Shown here: positions 25,201 through 36,361 of the stretch, piece by piece
Layout of the letters: each line of letters starts with the position of its first letter
How positions within the stretch are numbered: position 1 is the first letter of the stretch
Origin: Parasponia andersonii
Taxonomy: Eukaryota > Streptophyta > Magnoliopsida > Rosales > Cannabaceae
Length of the DNA: 64,000 nucleotides
NCBI GenBank assembly: GCA_002914805.1
Contig: JXTB01000172.1
Span: 625,856-689,855 of the forward strand
Direction: 5' to 3'
Notes under the pieces: generated by a model
Database searches by the model: none
What the model saw: only the letters and a program-made list of their open reading frames with translations
What the model was told of the DNA's origin: nothing
Translations under genes and position numbers: made by a program

Positions 25201-27183
25201 ATTTTCAAGAGGAAAAAGAAAGTAGATGGATCAATTGATAAGTACAAGACTAGACTTGTAATTAAAGGTTACAAACAACGAGAAGGCTTTAACTACTTTG
25301 ATATATTTATTCTTCTGTGATAAGAATAACATCAATTCGGATGATACTTGTAGTTTTGTGTAATCTCGAAGTACATCAAATGAATGTTAAAATAGCTTTC
25401 TTAAATGGAGATTTAAATAAAGAAATCTACGTGAAACAACCTGAGGGTTTTTCTGTACCTGAGCAAGAAAAGAAAGTCTATAAATTGTTGAAGTCTTTAT
25501 ATAGATTAAAGCAAACCTCAAAACAATGGCATGAGAAGTTTGATAGTGCAATGATATCAAATGGATTTAAAATCACTGAGTGCGTTTAATATATTTATAT
25601 AAAGAACATAGATAATGGCTATGTTATCTTGTGAATTATGTTGATAATATGTTCATTATTAGTAGTAATGATAAGATGATCAAATCTACCAAAAGGATAT
25701 TAAATTCAAAATTTGACATGAAAGATATGAGTTTATCCGATGTCATTTTGAGAGTTAAAATCTTAAGAACATCTGATAGACTTATTCTAAGCCAATCACA
25801 TTATATGGATAAGATTCTTAAGAAATTTAACAAAAATGATTCCGGCATATCCAGAACACCGATAGATACAAATCTACACCTATTAAAGTACAAAAGAAAT
25901 AGTGTCTCCCAACTAGAATATTCCAAGGTAATAGAAAGTCTTATGTACTTGATGAGTTGTACGAAACCAGACGTAACTTACGCAGTTAGTAAGCTGAGTA
26001 GATACATGAGTAATCTAGGAGCTGATCACTGGAAAGGAATTGTAAAAGTACTAAGGTACTTAAGACATATTGATAGCTATGGGTTGCACTATTTTAGATA
26101 TCCAACTATTCTTGAAAGTTACAACGATGCAAATTGGATATCTGGCATGAAAGGCGCGAAGTCTACTAGTAGGTACGTGTTTACACTAATAGGTGTAGCT
26201 GTATCATGGAAATCTTCGAAACAAACTTGTATTACCTGGTCCACAATGGAATCTAAATTCATTACTTTGGATAAGTGTGGTGAAAAAAGAGAATGACTAC
26301 GACAATTCTTAGAGGATATTTTAATGTGGCCAAAACTTATGCCAGCAATTTGTATCCACTGTGACAATCAAGCTACAATTGGAATGGCACAAAGTAACAT
26401 GTATAATAATAAGTCTAGATATATATGTTGTAAACATAATACTATGAGACAACTACTCTCCACTGGAGTTATCTTTGTTGACTATATAAAATCAAAAGAT
26501 AATCTTGTGGATTTGCTAACTAAAAGGTTAAATAGAGGGCTAGTTGATAAAACATCGAGAGGAATAGGACTAAAGCCCATGAAATAGTAAGTTGATACAA
26601 TGAAAACCTAACTTAGTTGACTGGAGATCCCAAGATCTAGGTTCAAATGGACAACCTAATTGTAAAGACTTAATTGGATCATTGTGGAGGTAACACACCT
26701 ATCCATTCCTATGATGAAACAGTGATACCTGTAGAGTAAAAGATAAGTTATACTTTTAATGATTCTTATGCATCAGAAATCCGAGCAGAGTAGTGCGAGT
26801 TACTCTTAATTAAGACATCACTTATGTGAGAGAGAAGAAAGGCCGCTTCGAAAGGGAATTGTGTAAGGCTCAATTCCTTAGAAACTCTCATAGAACAAGG
26901 CGTATGTACATGGCCAAAATGAACATGATATTGACAACTGAATAATGTCAAGATTTATATTTGTTTGAGGTATGTTATCATTTATATGAATGACAAAATA
27001 GTTCAAAGACATTGTGTCTACTGATCAGCTAGTAAAGTAAATATTTTTTCACAAAGGAAGGTTCAAAGGTGAATACCTATCTATCCTATACAGGTTTCGA
27101 CAATTGAACTCTATTACCAAGTCAAAAGTGTCTTGTTGTATAGCCTTTTGTCTACTCTATTAATTTTATTCATGTGGGGGATT

Positions 27184-27861
27184 GTTGGAAAAATGAAACT
27201 ACTAGACCTAGTTTTGGAGCTGTCAAATTTATTTTGGAGTTACAAAATTTAATCTGGTATAGATTAAATTTGTTTAGGGAAACAAGTCAATTTTAAAACT
27301 TTTGTGTAAAATATTTTTGGAGAGACAAAATTTAATCTAATTTAGATTAAAATTGTTGAGAAAACTGATCAGTTTCTAAATGTTTGAATGTTTTGTGTAA
27401 CATGTTTTATTTGGAATTAAATCTAAGTTAATTTCAAATTTGTAACAATTGTCATATGAAACCTATAAATTGACTTCTCCTTTTTTCAGGAAGACATGCT
27501 CAAAAGAAGTCTTTCACAAAATACCTTTTTCTCATGTATTTCTTTTCTGTTCAAAGTTCTCTAGAGTATAAACTTCAGTGTGATAGAGTTTAAGTATTTT
27601 CTTTCAGTTCACTGGAGTAGCACTTATGGTGCAACAATCATTGTTCATCAATCATTGTATCTTAGGAGACAGATGTCTAACGACCTCAAGCACTAACTAA
27701 GAGGAGACAAATCTATTTTAAGGAGATTTTGTGATATACAAGCCTTGTTCATCATTGTAATTTGAGTGTCCAATTATTTTAGTATTATTATTGTGTTCTT
27801 CTATTGAAATTCCAATTCTTTGTTTATTTCTTTACATGTTACATAAATATTTTGGCTAACA
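27184..27861 (+). repeat. Right LTR of the copia element
   Basis: 678 bp, starting TGTTGG right after a purine-rich tract and ending CTAACA, followed by the ACTAA target duplication. It holds the block that is duplicated in the left LTR once only. Confidence 0.85.
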
Positions 27862-27866
27862 ACTAA

Positions 27867-28200
27867 TGAATTGAGCTTATCTTTTTGTTCAAAACCTTTT
27901 TCTTCCTGAATATGGCCAATCTAAGCTTTGCTCACATATTATTTCCTTTCCTTAAGATTATTTTGAATTATTACATTTGTGAGAAATGGAATGGTCCCAT
28001 TTACATATGCATGAAGATGTGAATATTCCTGAAATATAAAAGAAGATTGGAGGGGTTCATAAAGACAACATAAGGAACCTGAAGATGGAAGCAGATGGTC
28101 CCAAGCCAATGTTGCGTTTTAGGTAAGGACATAATTGCTTAGTTGTAATTACATTCAAATTTTAAAATTTTACAAAGGACGTGGCTATACATAAATGATA
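27867..28200. other. Intergenic stretch between copia and MULE elements
   Basis: No full gene is seen. A short exon-like stretch at about 28040-28122 is open in one frame (KKIGGVHKDNIRNLK and following) and ends at a perfect donor-like AG/GTAAGG. The protein is not recognised. Confidence 0.35.
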
Positions 28201-29544
28201 GGGTTTTTTGTATATTTGCCCCGCAAATTTGTCTTGGATTGGTAATATCACTCTTGAACCTTTTTTTTAGCAATTACTTCCCTGAATTTGTAAAACAGTT
28301 GCAATTAACACCAATCTGTTAATAGGTGTTAAATTTTTAACGAATCAAGTCACATGGATGTCATGTGAGACCTTCTTGAAGGACATGATTGGGATTTTAA
28401 TGCACAAAATAACTTAGTGGGAAAATATTTTAAAAAAAATGGCACATTAGAGGAAAATAAATGTTTGAAATTCAAACTAACCAAAATGAACCAAGATTAG
28501 CATTCAGAGGGAACTAATACATAGAGAACAATCATAGAATCATAGTTTTATCCAAATCCAAACTCTGAAACCTCTCTGTCTCTATTAAAATACTCCATTT
28601 CCAACTCTATCACCCAAACCATCTCCTAAAGTAGTATCTTGTATGCTTTTGAGAGCTTTGCCCAAAACCAAATCTAATGCTCTAATTCTAACTCCAACAT
28701 CCAAATCTCCTCCCAATTTTACAAACTTCTATGCTTCCGTCTACCACAATTTACCTAATGAAACTTGAATTATCATATACAAAAAACAATTAGTTCAAAA
28801 ATCCTAACAATTACAAACAAAAATCTTAACAAAAAGAAAGAAAGAAAGAAATCAAAACCCATAATTTTCAAATCAATCGGTATCTAATGACATAAATCAA
28901 AATGCGCATGAACTTGAAAAATAAATCAAAAAAGAAAAAACTCACGTAGATCCAACAAATCACACACGTACACGATTACAAAAGATTAAAGCTTCAAATC
29001 AGATACAATCGTGCCTTTTCTTGTTGACCACTGGCGACGACAACAATGAAGATTCTGAAGAAGAAGAAGAAGAAGAAGATTCAGAGAGTAGCGACAACGA
29101 GGATGTCTTGTTACCGAGAGGTGATTCGATAATAGAGTGTTCGCCAGAAAAGAATAAAGTCGAGGCTGCTGAAAATAGCTAAAAAGTGGATAGGCCACCA
29201 CTCGAGAAGTCCCATCGAGTTTTGAACGAACCTATTTTAGCCATTGTTAACAGATTTCCTTTTCTGCATATGCCCCTTTAATATTTTCCCCCAATTGTTT
29301 TGTACTAACCTCTAATCCCCCATTTGTTTTTAATATTTTCCTTCTAAATTATTTTGTACAATGAAATACCAATTATATTCTTCAAGAAGGTCTGACATGA
29401 TATCCATATGACTTGATCTATTAAAGATTTAACACCTATTAACAAATTAGCGTTAATTGCAACCCTTTTACAAATTTAGGATATAATTACCAAAAAAAAA
29501 TGAGTTCATTATCAATCCACGACAAATTCAGGTGTTAAAAACCC
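28201..29544. mobile_element. MULE-like DNA transposon with long terminal inverted repeats
   Basis: Terminal inverted repeats of about 170 bp are clear. The left arm 28201-28383 and the reverse complement of 29377-29544 share GTTGCAATTAAC, TTAATAGGTGTTAAAT and GACCTTCTTGAAG. Flanks TAAATGATA (28192-28200) and CAAATGATA (29545-29553) form a 9-bp target duplication with one mismatch. Long TIRs plus a 9-bp duplication are the mark of Mutator-like elements. No transposase is present, so it is non-autonomous. The element sits in what was the promoter of invertase copy 3: the right flank continues with GATATTTATA sequence homologous to 15797 onward. Confidence 0.8.
28924..29182 (+). CDS. Acidic open frame inside the MULE-like element (hypothetical)
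   Basis: One plus-strand frame is open for about 85 codons and includes GDDNNEDSEEEEEEEDSESS, then VLLPRGDSIIECSPEKNK and a TAA at 29180-29182. There is no ATG in the open stretch, so it looks like an exon or fragment rather than a whole gene. Base composition (GAAGAAGAAG..., CGACGACAAC) differs from the AT-rich arms around it. Such GC-richer inserts between MULE arms are the usual look of captured host gene fragments (Pack-MULE). The source gene is not recognised, and a chance GAA-repeat frame is the main alternative. Confidence 0.3.
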
Positions 29545-29553
29545 CAAATGATA

Positions 29554-29762
29554 TTTATATGGACGATTAAGACCCTTTTAATACTTATCTAAATTAAGAT
29601 GTATTTAAATACCATTGTTCCCATTGAAAAGCTAAACTCATGTAATATTTAAATACAAACACGGAATTTTTTAATTATTTGTTGTGTGTAACTTTATAAT
29701 GCAAGTTGTGTATAGATTATTCAAGTTTATTATGCTCTCAATTTAGGAAGAATCAAGCTAAA
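29554..29762 (+). promoter_or_regulatory. Displaced upstream region of invertase copy 3
   Basis: This stretch aligns with the region 5' of copy 2 (shared words include TAATATTTAAATA and AATGCAAGTTG). It is separated from the copy 3 start by the solo LTR 29763-31131 and cut on its left by the MULE-like element. Confidence 0.6.
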
Positions 29763-31131
29763 TGTAACGTGCCGCGAGAAGGCTCGTTAATGATAAGAGT
29801 GAGTCTAGGGAATTAGTCATGTAGTTTTGCTTATGAGAGTTAGCTTACGGTCACTTATGTTGAATTTCGGGCATAATTGGGATTTTTCCTATTATTTGGG
29901 ACATAGTTAGAATTTGTTCGTCTTACGTTTGATAATTTTTCAATTCGAAAATACTTTATCTCCTCAATGAGAGGATCACAGATATGCAAACATTTCTTTG
30001 ATATCCTGAAGAAAAATATTTATTAGACCATATGATTCCCGGACAAAAATTATATTTCCTTAGGAAACTAGGACAAAAGCTCAAAATGCTCTTTAGAGGT
30101 GCATGGTGTTAGCTCTCCACCATCCCCGGCCACGGTGGACACCGATGGCTAAGTGAGCTACCTACTAGTACATCGAGAGTATTTGTAGGGGTAGGCACTA
30201 GGGAACCACGAGGAGACCCTTGGTGTCTCCATGAGGAGAAGAGACTCGTGGATAGTACCGGCCACCCGGTATTGCGCATAGTCTCCACACGCGAGGTTCA
30301 GTACTGTATTTGACTTGCAGGCCGCTATGCCACAAGTAAGATTCATGGTTTGAGCTTCCTAGATGATACGTGGAGCTCTTAGACTATGCATGCCTCAACA
30401 TGAGATAGTCATAGGAAGGCCACTCATGGGGAGATCTAGGATACATGGTGCACAAAGACCATGCATGCCTCAATACAAGTTGTCCTCAGGTAAGCCACTT
30501 ATAAAGAGGGATTACTAGAGGATAGGTGGTATGCCAAGACCATGCATGCCTTAACATATGTTGGTCTCCGGTAGACCTTGTGTGGGCATCGATAGTAAGT
30601 GAGAAACTGGTGGGCAGTGTGATTTTCCCACATAAGAAAGTTGCACACAAGGCTGTGAGCCGCTAAGGAATCATAGGCACTTGTTAGCTCTCTAGCGAGC
30701 TGGTTGCCACGATGATTAGCCTATGGGCATAAGAATACCCTTAATACTACGGGAGATATCCGAGAAGTATTGGTGGGGCTTTATCAGATGAGACGGAGTG
30801 CCGATTTAGTCTCAGCACCTAGTGAAACATGTCACCAAGGTGTGAACATCCTTGGGTAAGAGGGCATGTGGCGTGAACCTCGATAGCATGTTGAGAACCT
30901 ATGAACGAGGTGAGTGGCTCGGCAGAGGCTGTGACACATGGACATCATCATAGTTGCTTGCAAGCAAGACTCGGCGGGAGTCGTTCTTATAGGCGTGTGG
31001 CTTGGAATATGCACACATAAAAGTGCAAAAAAGTGACCTATGGTACACGGATAGGCGGAAGGCTGACTGAAACTTGAGAAGTCTCAGTGCCACACAGTCA
31101 TTATTGGCATTAAAACTCTCAGACCGTGACA
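29763..31131. mobile_element. Solo LTR upstream of invertase copy 3 (LTR-retrotransposon fossil)
   Basis: A 1369-bp block starts TGTAACG and ends CGTGACA, flanked by CTAAA at 29758-29762 and 31132-31136. The TG...CA ends, near-palindromic tips and a 5-bp target duplication identify a solo LTR. Removing it rejoins the copy 3 upstream sequence to match copy 2 (AACAGAAA after the duplication). The interior is less AT-rich than its surroundings and contains three degenerate repeats of about 75-81 bp around ATGCATGCC at 30386, 30461 and 30542. Superfamily not assigned. Confidence 0.8.
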
Positions 31132-31482
31132 CTAAACAGAAACATTTGACTGGAATAGGATAATGGAAACCGAGTCTGGTTCTAATCAAACTTGGTTCAA
31201 TTTTGCAATAGCTTATAGAACAGAGATATGCCTTTGATTTGCGTTACGGGCTTAATCATCCTAATTCTAATCGGTCATGTAATTGAAGCCTTTAATCATA
31301 GACAAAAAAATCTCGATTACCTTCCCAAAGGGTAGCCCTATAGGACTGCCTATCATTTTCAACCCCCAAAGAACTTGATGAACGGTTTGTTTTTCTTTTT
31401 CATTCTATTTCAGTCTTAGTTTTTCAGACTCCATTTTCTTCTTCTCTTTTTTGACTTTTTTTTCTCTCTTTTCTTGTCGTTT

Positions 31483-33963
31483 TGTCACGACCCAACTCCG
31501 GGGATAGTGACAGAAGGGGAATTTCACTAAAATTGAAAATTCTTTTTTTTTTTAAAAAGTATTGTGAATTCCAACGAATGAACCTATCCCACAGTTCATA
31601 GTCACCATTAAACACTGACTAAAAAATTATTAGAAAAACTACTCAAATAGTTCACTGAGCATTATCATTCATACCTCAACATCAAGCTAGTATGGCATAT
31701 ATAGTTTACAGACATGTTCAAAGTAACACACTCAATTTGAATGCTAGCAATTTCCATTTATTTAACAAGATTTAAATATAAGTCTTAAATTCGCACTCCT
31801 AGCATTACTAAGTCACAAACTACAAAAATAACCTCTTATTCCGTTTATTGTTCGTCAATATTATACTGGACACCACCTGTGGAGAGCATAAATACCCAGT
31901 AGGTTACCCAATTTCTCTTTTTGGAAAAGTCTTTTATAAATCTCAAAACATCTGCATGGTTAGTAGTACTAGAAAGCATTTCTATAAATATTAAGGATTT
32001 AAACCATTTACAGAAAACCATGCTAAAACCAAAACCAGATATCTAGGTCAAAACATATAAAGTCTTAATTAAAATAAGCATAATGCACATCACATAAATC
32101 AATACATCACATGAGCTCTCATCCTCTCATCACGACTAGAGTAACTTATAGTACATGTATTGAGTGTTCCCTGCCTGACATCTATCTTTGGAAACTGGAG
32201 TGACACCTATGTGTCTAATCCTACCGAACCAGAGGGGCACCGAATGCCTACGCCTACCAAATGAAGATAGTCAGAAAACAAACCCCGTGCAGGTTTACGG
32301 GCTCTCACCGAAGGCAGGTGTACTAGTCCGCCTACTACAACACCGTAATGCCTAAGAGATTCTCATGCATGATCATATGAAATGTTCAATATATGGAGTC
32401 TCAAACAACCATGCAGTGATTTAACATTCTAGACATGCTCTGATTTTTAATTAAAAATCCACTTTGTACTTAAAAATCCAAAAGTACAGTTTCTATGCTT
32501 TTATCAAATCCTAAATATAAAAACTTGTACAAAATCATATGTAAAAATATCTAGAGCAGTCCACAATGTTTCAAAAATTCATAGTTCATTAAAATAACTA
32601 TTCAAATAATTCAATTTAATAAAATCATGAAATTTCATTTTTCTGAATAAATTTCAATTTTAATGAAAATAATAGAAAACAAGGAAATTGAATCCTCTAA
32701 CTCGAAATAGTAGTTATGTTGAGCTAATGACGCTCGAAATATCCTTAATTGATCACCCGGTTGTTCGGACAGTTGTTTTCGAATCTCGTCACGTTCACTT
32801 GAAAAGTTGACTTTTCAAACGGAGTCTCGGATTGAGAAACAGAGATCACCACTGAATTCAAAACATCCAAAAACATTGGGTTAGATATAAAGTTCGTCTA
32901 AAACGGGTTCTGGTATGAAACCGGCCCATGGCACGCAAAATGGTGCAATTCATGAGCTATTTTCTCGATTTTTGTACCACTTCAGAAAATAGTGGTATTT
33001 TATATCAAACTTCATGTCTCGATCTCACTAAGTTCAAATTCGAAGTCAAAACTCAGTTTCGAGGTCCCGAACATTAAATGGACTCAAAAATCCAAAAATT
33101 ATAAAAATACCACATTTTGAAAATAATTAGAAAAATACCACATTTTCATCCTGATAATTAATGATCTTCTGGTTACCGTTTTAACACTTCAAAATCATGA
33201 AATTTTATGTTTCAGACTCCTCTTTCAGGTGGTAAAATTTTCTCGGGATAAATAACTCAATTCCAAAATAATTACGAAAATACCACAAAAATTAAATTTT
33301 AAAATATTGCAATAGTAGTCAACGACTCACCGGAGCCGAGTTGGAGGCGAGAGTAGTTAGAAATGAAAGCTGGAGTTGAGATGAGTCCAATGGTGGTGGT
33401 GGTGAGGTGATCGGACGTCAGACGGCGGAACGGCGAGCAAAAATCTGATCGGGTAGCGCGACCTTCAGATGGCTCTATCTCTGGCGATAGGCTTGCGGAA
33501 CGAGACAACAGCACCGGGCGTGGTTTCGTCGGCATCTTCCGGTCACGGCGGTTGGGCGCGTCGGGCTCTTCAGTGGTCGGTGGTGATCGCACGTGAACAA
33601 TAGCAGAGAGTGTATCGGGGGACCTCCGCTGAGAAGAAAGAAGAAAATGGAGGTTTATATGCAATTTTAGGAAATTGTAGCAGTGGGACATATGGCACAA
33701 TCTGGTTTGACCGAAAAACTTTCTGAAATTCTACTTTGGCCACAAACTTTTAAAAGATTCTTTCACTTTAGTTCCTCCTTAATTGCATTTTAGTCTCCGG
33801 TTTGTAATTTCTTTTTCACTTTTGTCCCAAATACACCTAAACTTTATTTTATCTAGGTTCAACATCAATAATTTAATTTAAAATAATTTTAAAATATAGA
33901 ATTACTAAAATACCCTTGAATTAAGATTACTTAATCACCCTCACAAAAATTTAGAATTTTACA
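31483..33963. mobile_element. Solo LTR in intron 1 of invertase copy 3 (fossil, probable Ty3/gypsy)
   Basis: A 2481-bp block starts TGTCACGACCC and ends GAATTTTACA, with CGTTT on both sides (31478-31482 and 33964-33968). The empty site is visible in copy 1 (TGTCGTTTGACTAATGGCC). TG...CA ends plus a 5-bp duplication and no internal domains mean a solo LTR. It is related to the block at 42387-44610. A GC-richer island lies at about 33330-33650. TGTCACGACCC-type tips are common in plant gypsy LTRs, hence the tentative superfamily. Confidence 0.85.
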
Positions 33964-34001
33964 CGTTTGACCAAATGCCTGGTAATTATTAATATCTTCA
34001 G

Positions 34002-34010
34002 ATCCTAATG
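34002..34010 (+). other. 9-nt invertase mini-exon (copy 3)
   Basis: ATCCTAATG between AG and GT is still perfectly kept in the pseudogene, 39 bp after the target duplication of the solo LTR. Confidence 0.8.
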
Positions 34011-34401
34011 GTATGTTTTCTCAACTTATATATACACGTATTGATTAAAACATAGCTATGCTTATTTGATAATCTTTCATATTGTATCACAAAGCACATG
34101 AAAATCTACATTTGAAATATCATATGACCGATCTGGAAAAAAAAAAAAAAAAGCCATCTGAAAATTTTCAGGGAAAGTTCCAGTTTTTGGAGAAGTTAAT
34201 AAATTTCATCAGTACATGACCATTCTACTACAATGGAGTGTACCACCTGTTCTATCAGTACAATCCGTACAGTCCATTATGGGGTGACATAACATGGGCA
34301 CATTCAATCTCCTACGATCTCATCAATTGGTTTCATGTCGACATAGCTCTGAAACCCACGTCTCTAGATTTCGACATCAATGGCTGCTGGTCTGGGTCGA
34401 T

Positions 34402-36361
34402 TGTTAGAATTTTAGCTTATTAGTTTTTGTAATTATTTTGTACTTTGTTCCACATCATTTACGTATGAATAATGAGAAAAAATAATAGAGGAAGAAATAC
34501 AGTCTCTTCGGAAGAATGAAACTTGAGAGCTAGCTCAACTATCAAAGAATAAGAAGGTAATTTGGTGCAAATGGGTATATACAAATAAAGAAGAATATCT
34601 TGATAAGAATGATATTCACTTTAAGATAAGATTGGTAATGAAAGGCTATACTCAATTGGAGGGAATTAATTATAATGAAGTATTTTCTCCAGTCGTTAAA
34701 CATTTATCCATTAGAATTTTGTTAACCTTGGTAGTGCAGTTGGATCTTAAACTAGTTCAATTGGATGTGAAAACTGCGTTTCTACACTGTGATTTGGAAG
34801 AGAAAATCTATATGTTTCAGCCAAAAGGATTCAAGGTTGCTAAAAAAGAAAATTGAGTTTATAAACTGAAAAGATCGCTTTATAAGCCGAAACAATCACC
34901 AAGGCAGTGGTACAAGCGATTTGATCGGTTTATGATGGGTCAGAAGAACACAAAAAGCGAGTTTGATAGTTGTGTATATTTTTGCAGGCTACAATGTGGG
35001 ACTTTCATTTATCTACTCTTGTATATTGATGATATATTGATAGCTTCGAGAAGTCAAGAAGAAATTAAGAAGTTGAAGACTCAGTAAAATCAAAAATTTG
35101 AGACAAAGGATCTCGGTGAAGCAAAGAAGATTCTCGGTATGAAGATTAGCAGAGATAGAGGGAGAGGCAAGATTAGTTTGACTCAGAAGTAATATCTGAA
35201 GAAAGTATTACAGTGTTTTGGTATGATTGAACAATCAAAACTTGTTAGTTTACCACTTGCTCCTCATTTCAAGCTTAGTGTGTCTTTGTTCCCGAGTACA
35301 GATACAGAGCGAGAGTACATGTCACAAGTTCCGTATTCAAATGCGGTTGGTAGCTTGATGTATGCGATGGTGTGTACGAGACCCGATATTTCACATGCAC
35401 TTGGAGTTGTGAGCAGGTTTATGCATGATTCAGGTAAAGATCATTGGTAAGCTATGAAATGGATTCTATAGTACTTATTGAAGAGTGTAGATATTGGCTT
35501 GGTTTTTGAGAGGGATGATAGACTTCGTCAGTGTACGGTTGGTTATGTTGATTTCGATTACGCTGGTGATTTGGATAAACGTCGATCAACTACTAGATAT
35601 GTATTCACATTTACAAGAGCATCAATCAGTTGAAAGTCTACTTTATAGTCTATAGTTGCTTTGTCTACCACAGAGGCAGAGTACATGGCAGTTATAGAGG
35701 CCGTGAAGGAAGCTATTTAGTTACAAGGATTACTGGAAGAGCTAGGAGTTGTTCAGGAGCATGTCTGTATTTATTCTGATAGTCGGAGTGTCATTCACTT
35801 AGCGAAGAATCCAGTATACCATGTACGTACGAAGCATATTGATGTCCGACATCACTCTGTGCGAGAGATTATTGATGAAGGAAAAATACTGCTTCAGAAG
35901 ATTGAGACTGCTGAGAATTCTGCGGATATGATGACCAAGATTGTGATATCGATCAAGTTCAATCATTATTTAGACTTGATCAACATCCTGTAAGTTTGAT
36001 AGTATCTTTCAGCACATAAAGTGGCTTTGTTGTAATGGATAGAGGATACAAAAATTAGGAAAATTTGGGTGAGACCTGCTAACTCGCCAAGATGGAGATT
36101 GTTAGAATTTTGACTTGTTAGTTTTTGTAATTATTTTGTACTTTGTCCCACATTACTTATGTATGAATATTTGGAGTTTACAATTGGCCTTATAAGCCTT
36201 TTATTTATAAGGATCTCAATAATTTTGTTTTTATTATTAAATTTTATATTCTTTTTTATTATTTAGTATTTTTTACATATTTTGTGCTTTTGTTACCATT
36301 AATAGTTAATTAATAGTTAGTAGGTAGTTTATATTTAATATTGTATTATTATTAAATATAC
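34402..36361 (+). mobile_element. Ty1/copia fossil in exon 3 of invertase copy 3
   Basis: It starts TGTTAGAATTTT, and the same start recurs at 36100. Visible parts are a short left LTR remnant, reverse transcriptase at about 34560-35160 (motifs such as KGYTQLEGINY and LDVKTAFLHCDLEEKIYM), RNase H at about 35330-35970, and a right LTR at 36100-36361. GTCG occurs on both sides as a possible remnant of the target duplication. It is broken with several breaks. The two LTR starts differ at about 7 of 69 bases by eye, suggesting an insertion some millions of years old. Confidence 0.85.
36100..36361 (+). repeat. Right LTR of the copia fossil in exon 3
   Basis: About 262 bp, starting TGTTAGAATTTT after GATGGAGAT and ending where invertase exon 3 resumes (TCACCACC...). 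The boundary on the right is set by alignment to copy 2. Confidence 0.75.

Larger units (their letters stand above)
21016..27866 (+). mobile_element. Ty1/copia element with both LTRs and target duplication (fossil)
   Basis: ACTAA at 21016-21020 and again at 27862-27866 is the 5-bp target duplication around an element at 21021-27861. Both LTRs start TGTTGGAAAAAT; the right one ends CTAACA. Parts in order: gag from about 22634 (KPKKFDGLNFKRW), zinc knuckle near 23470 (CFNCDKIDHK), GAG-pre-integrase at about 24010-24150, integrase at about 24160-24700, reverse transcriptase at about 25200-25700, RNase H at about 25970-26590, and a polypurine tract just before 27184 (GTGGGGGATTG). It is broken with many breaks. 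The LTRs differ noticeably, so the insertion is probably millions of years old. An assembly gap lies inside the leader. Confidence 0.9.

Noticed and set aside
33299-33700. 133-codon minus-strand frame in the intron 1 solo LTR
   Set aside because: It lies in the LTR's GC-rich island, is not alignable as protein with the related LTR by eye, and has no domain.
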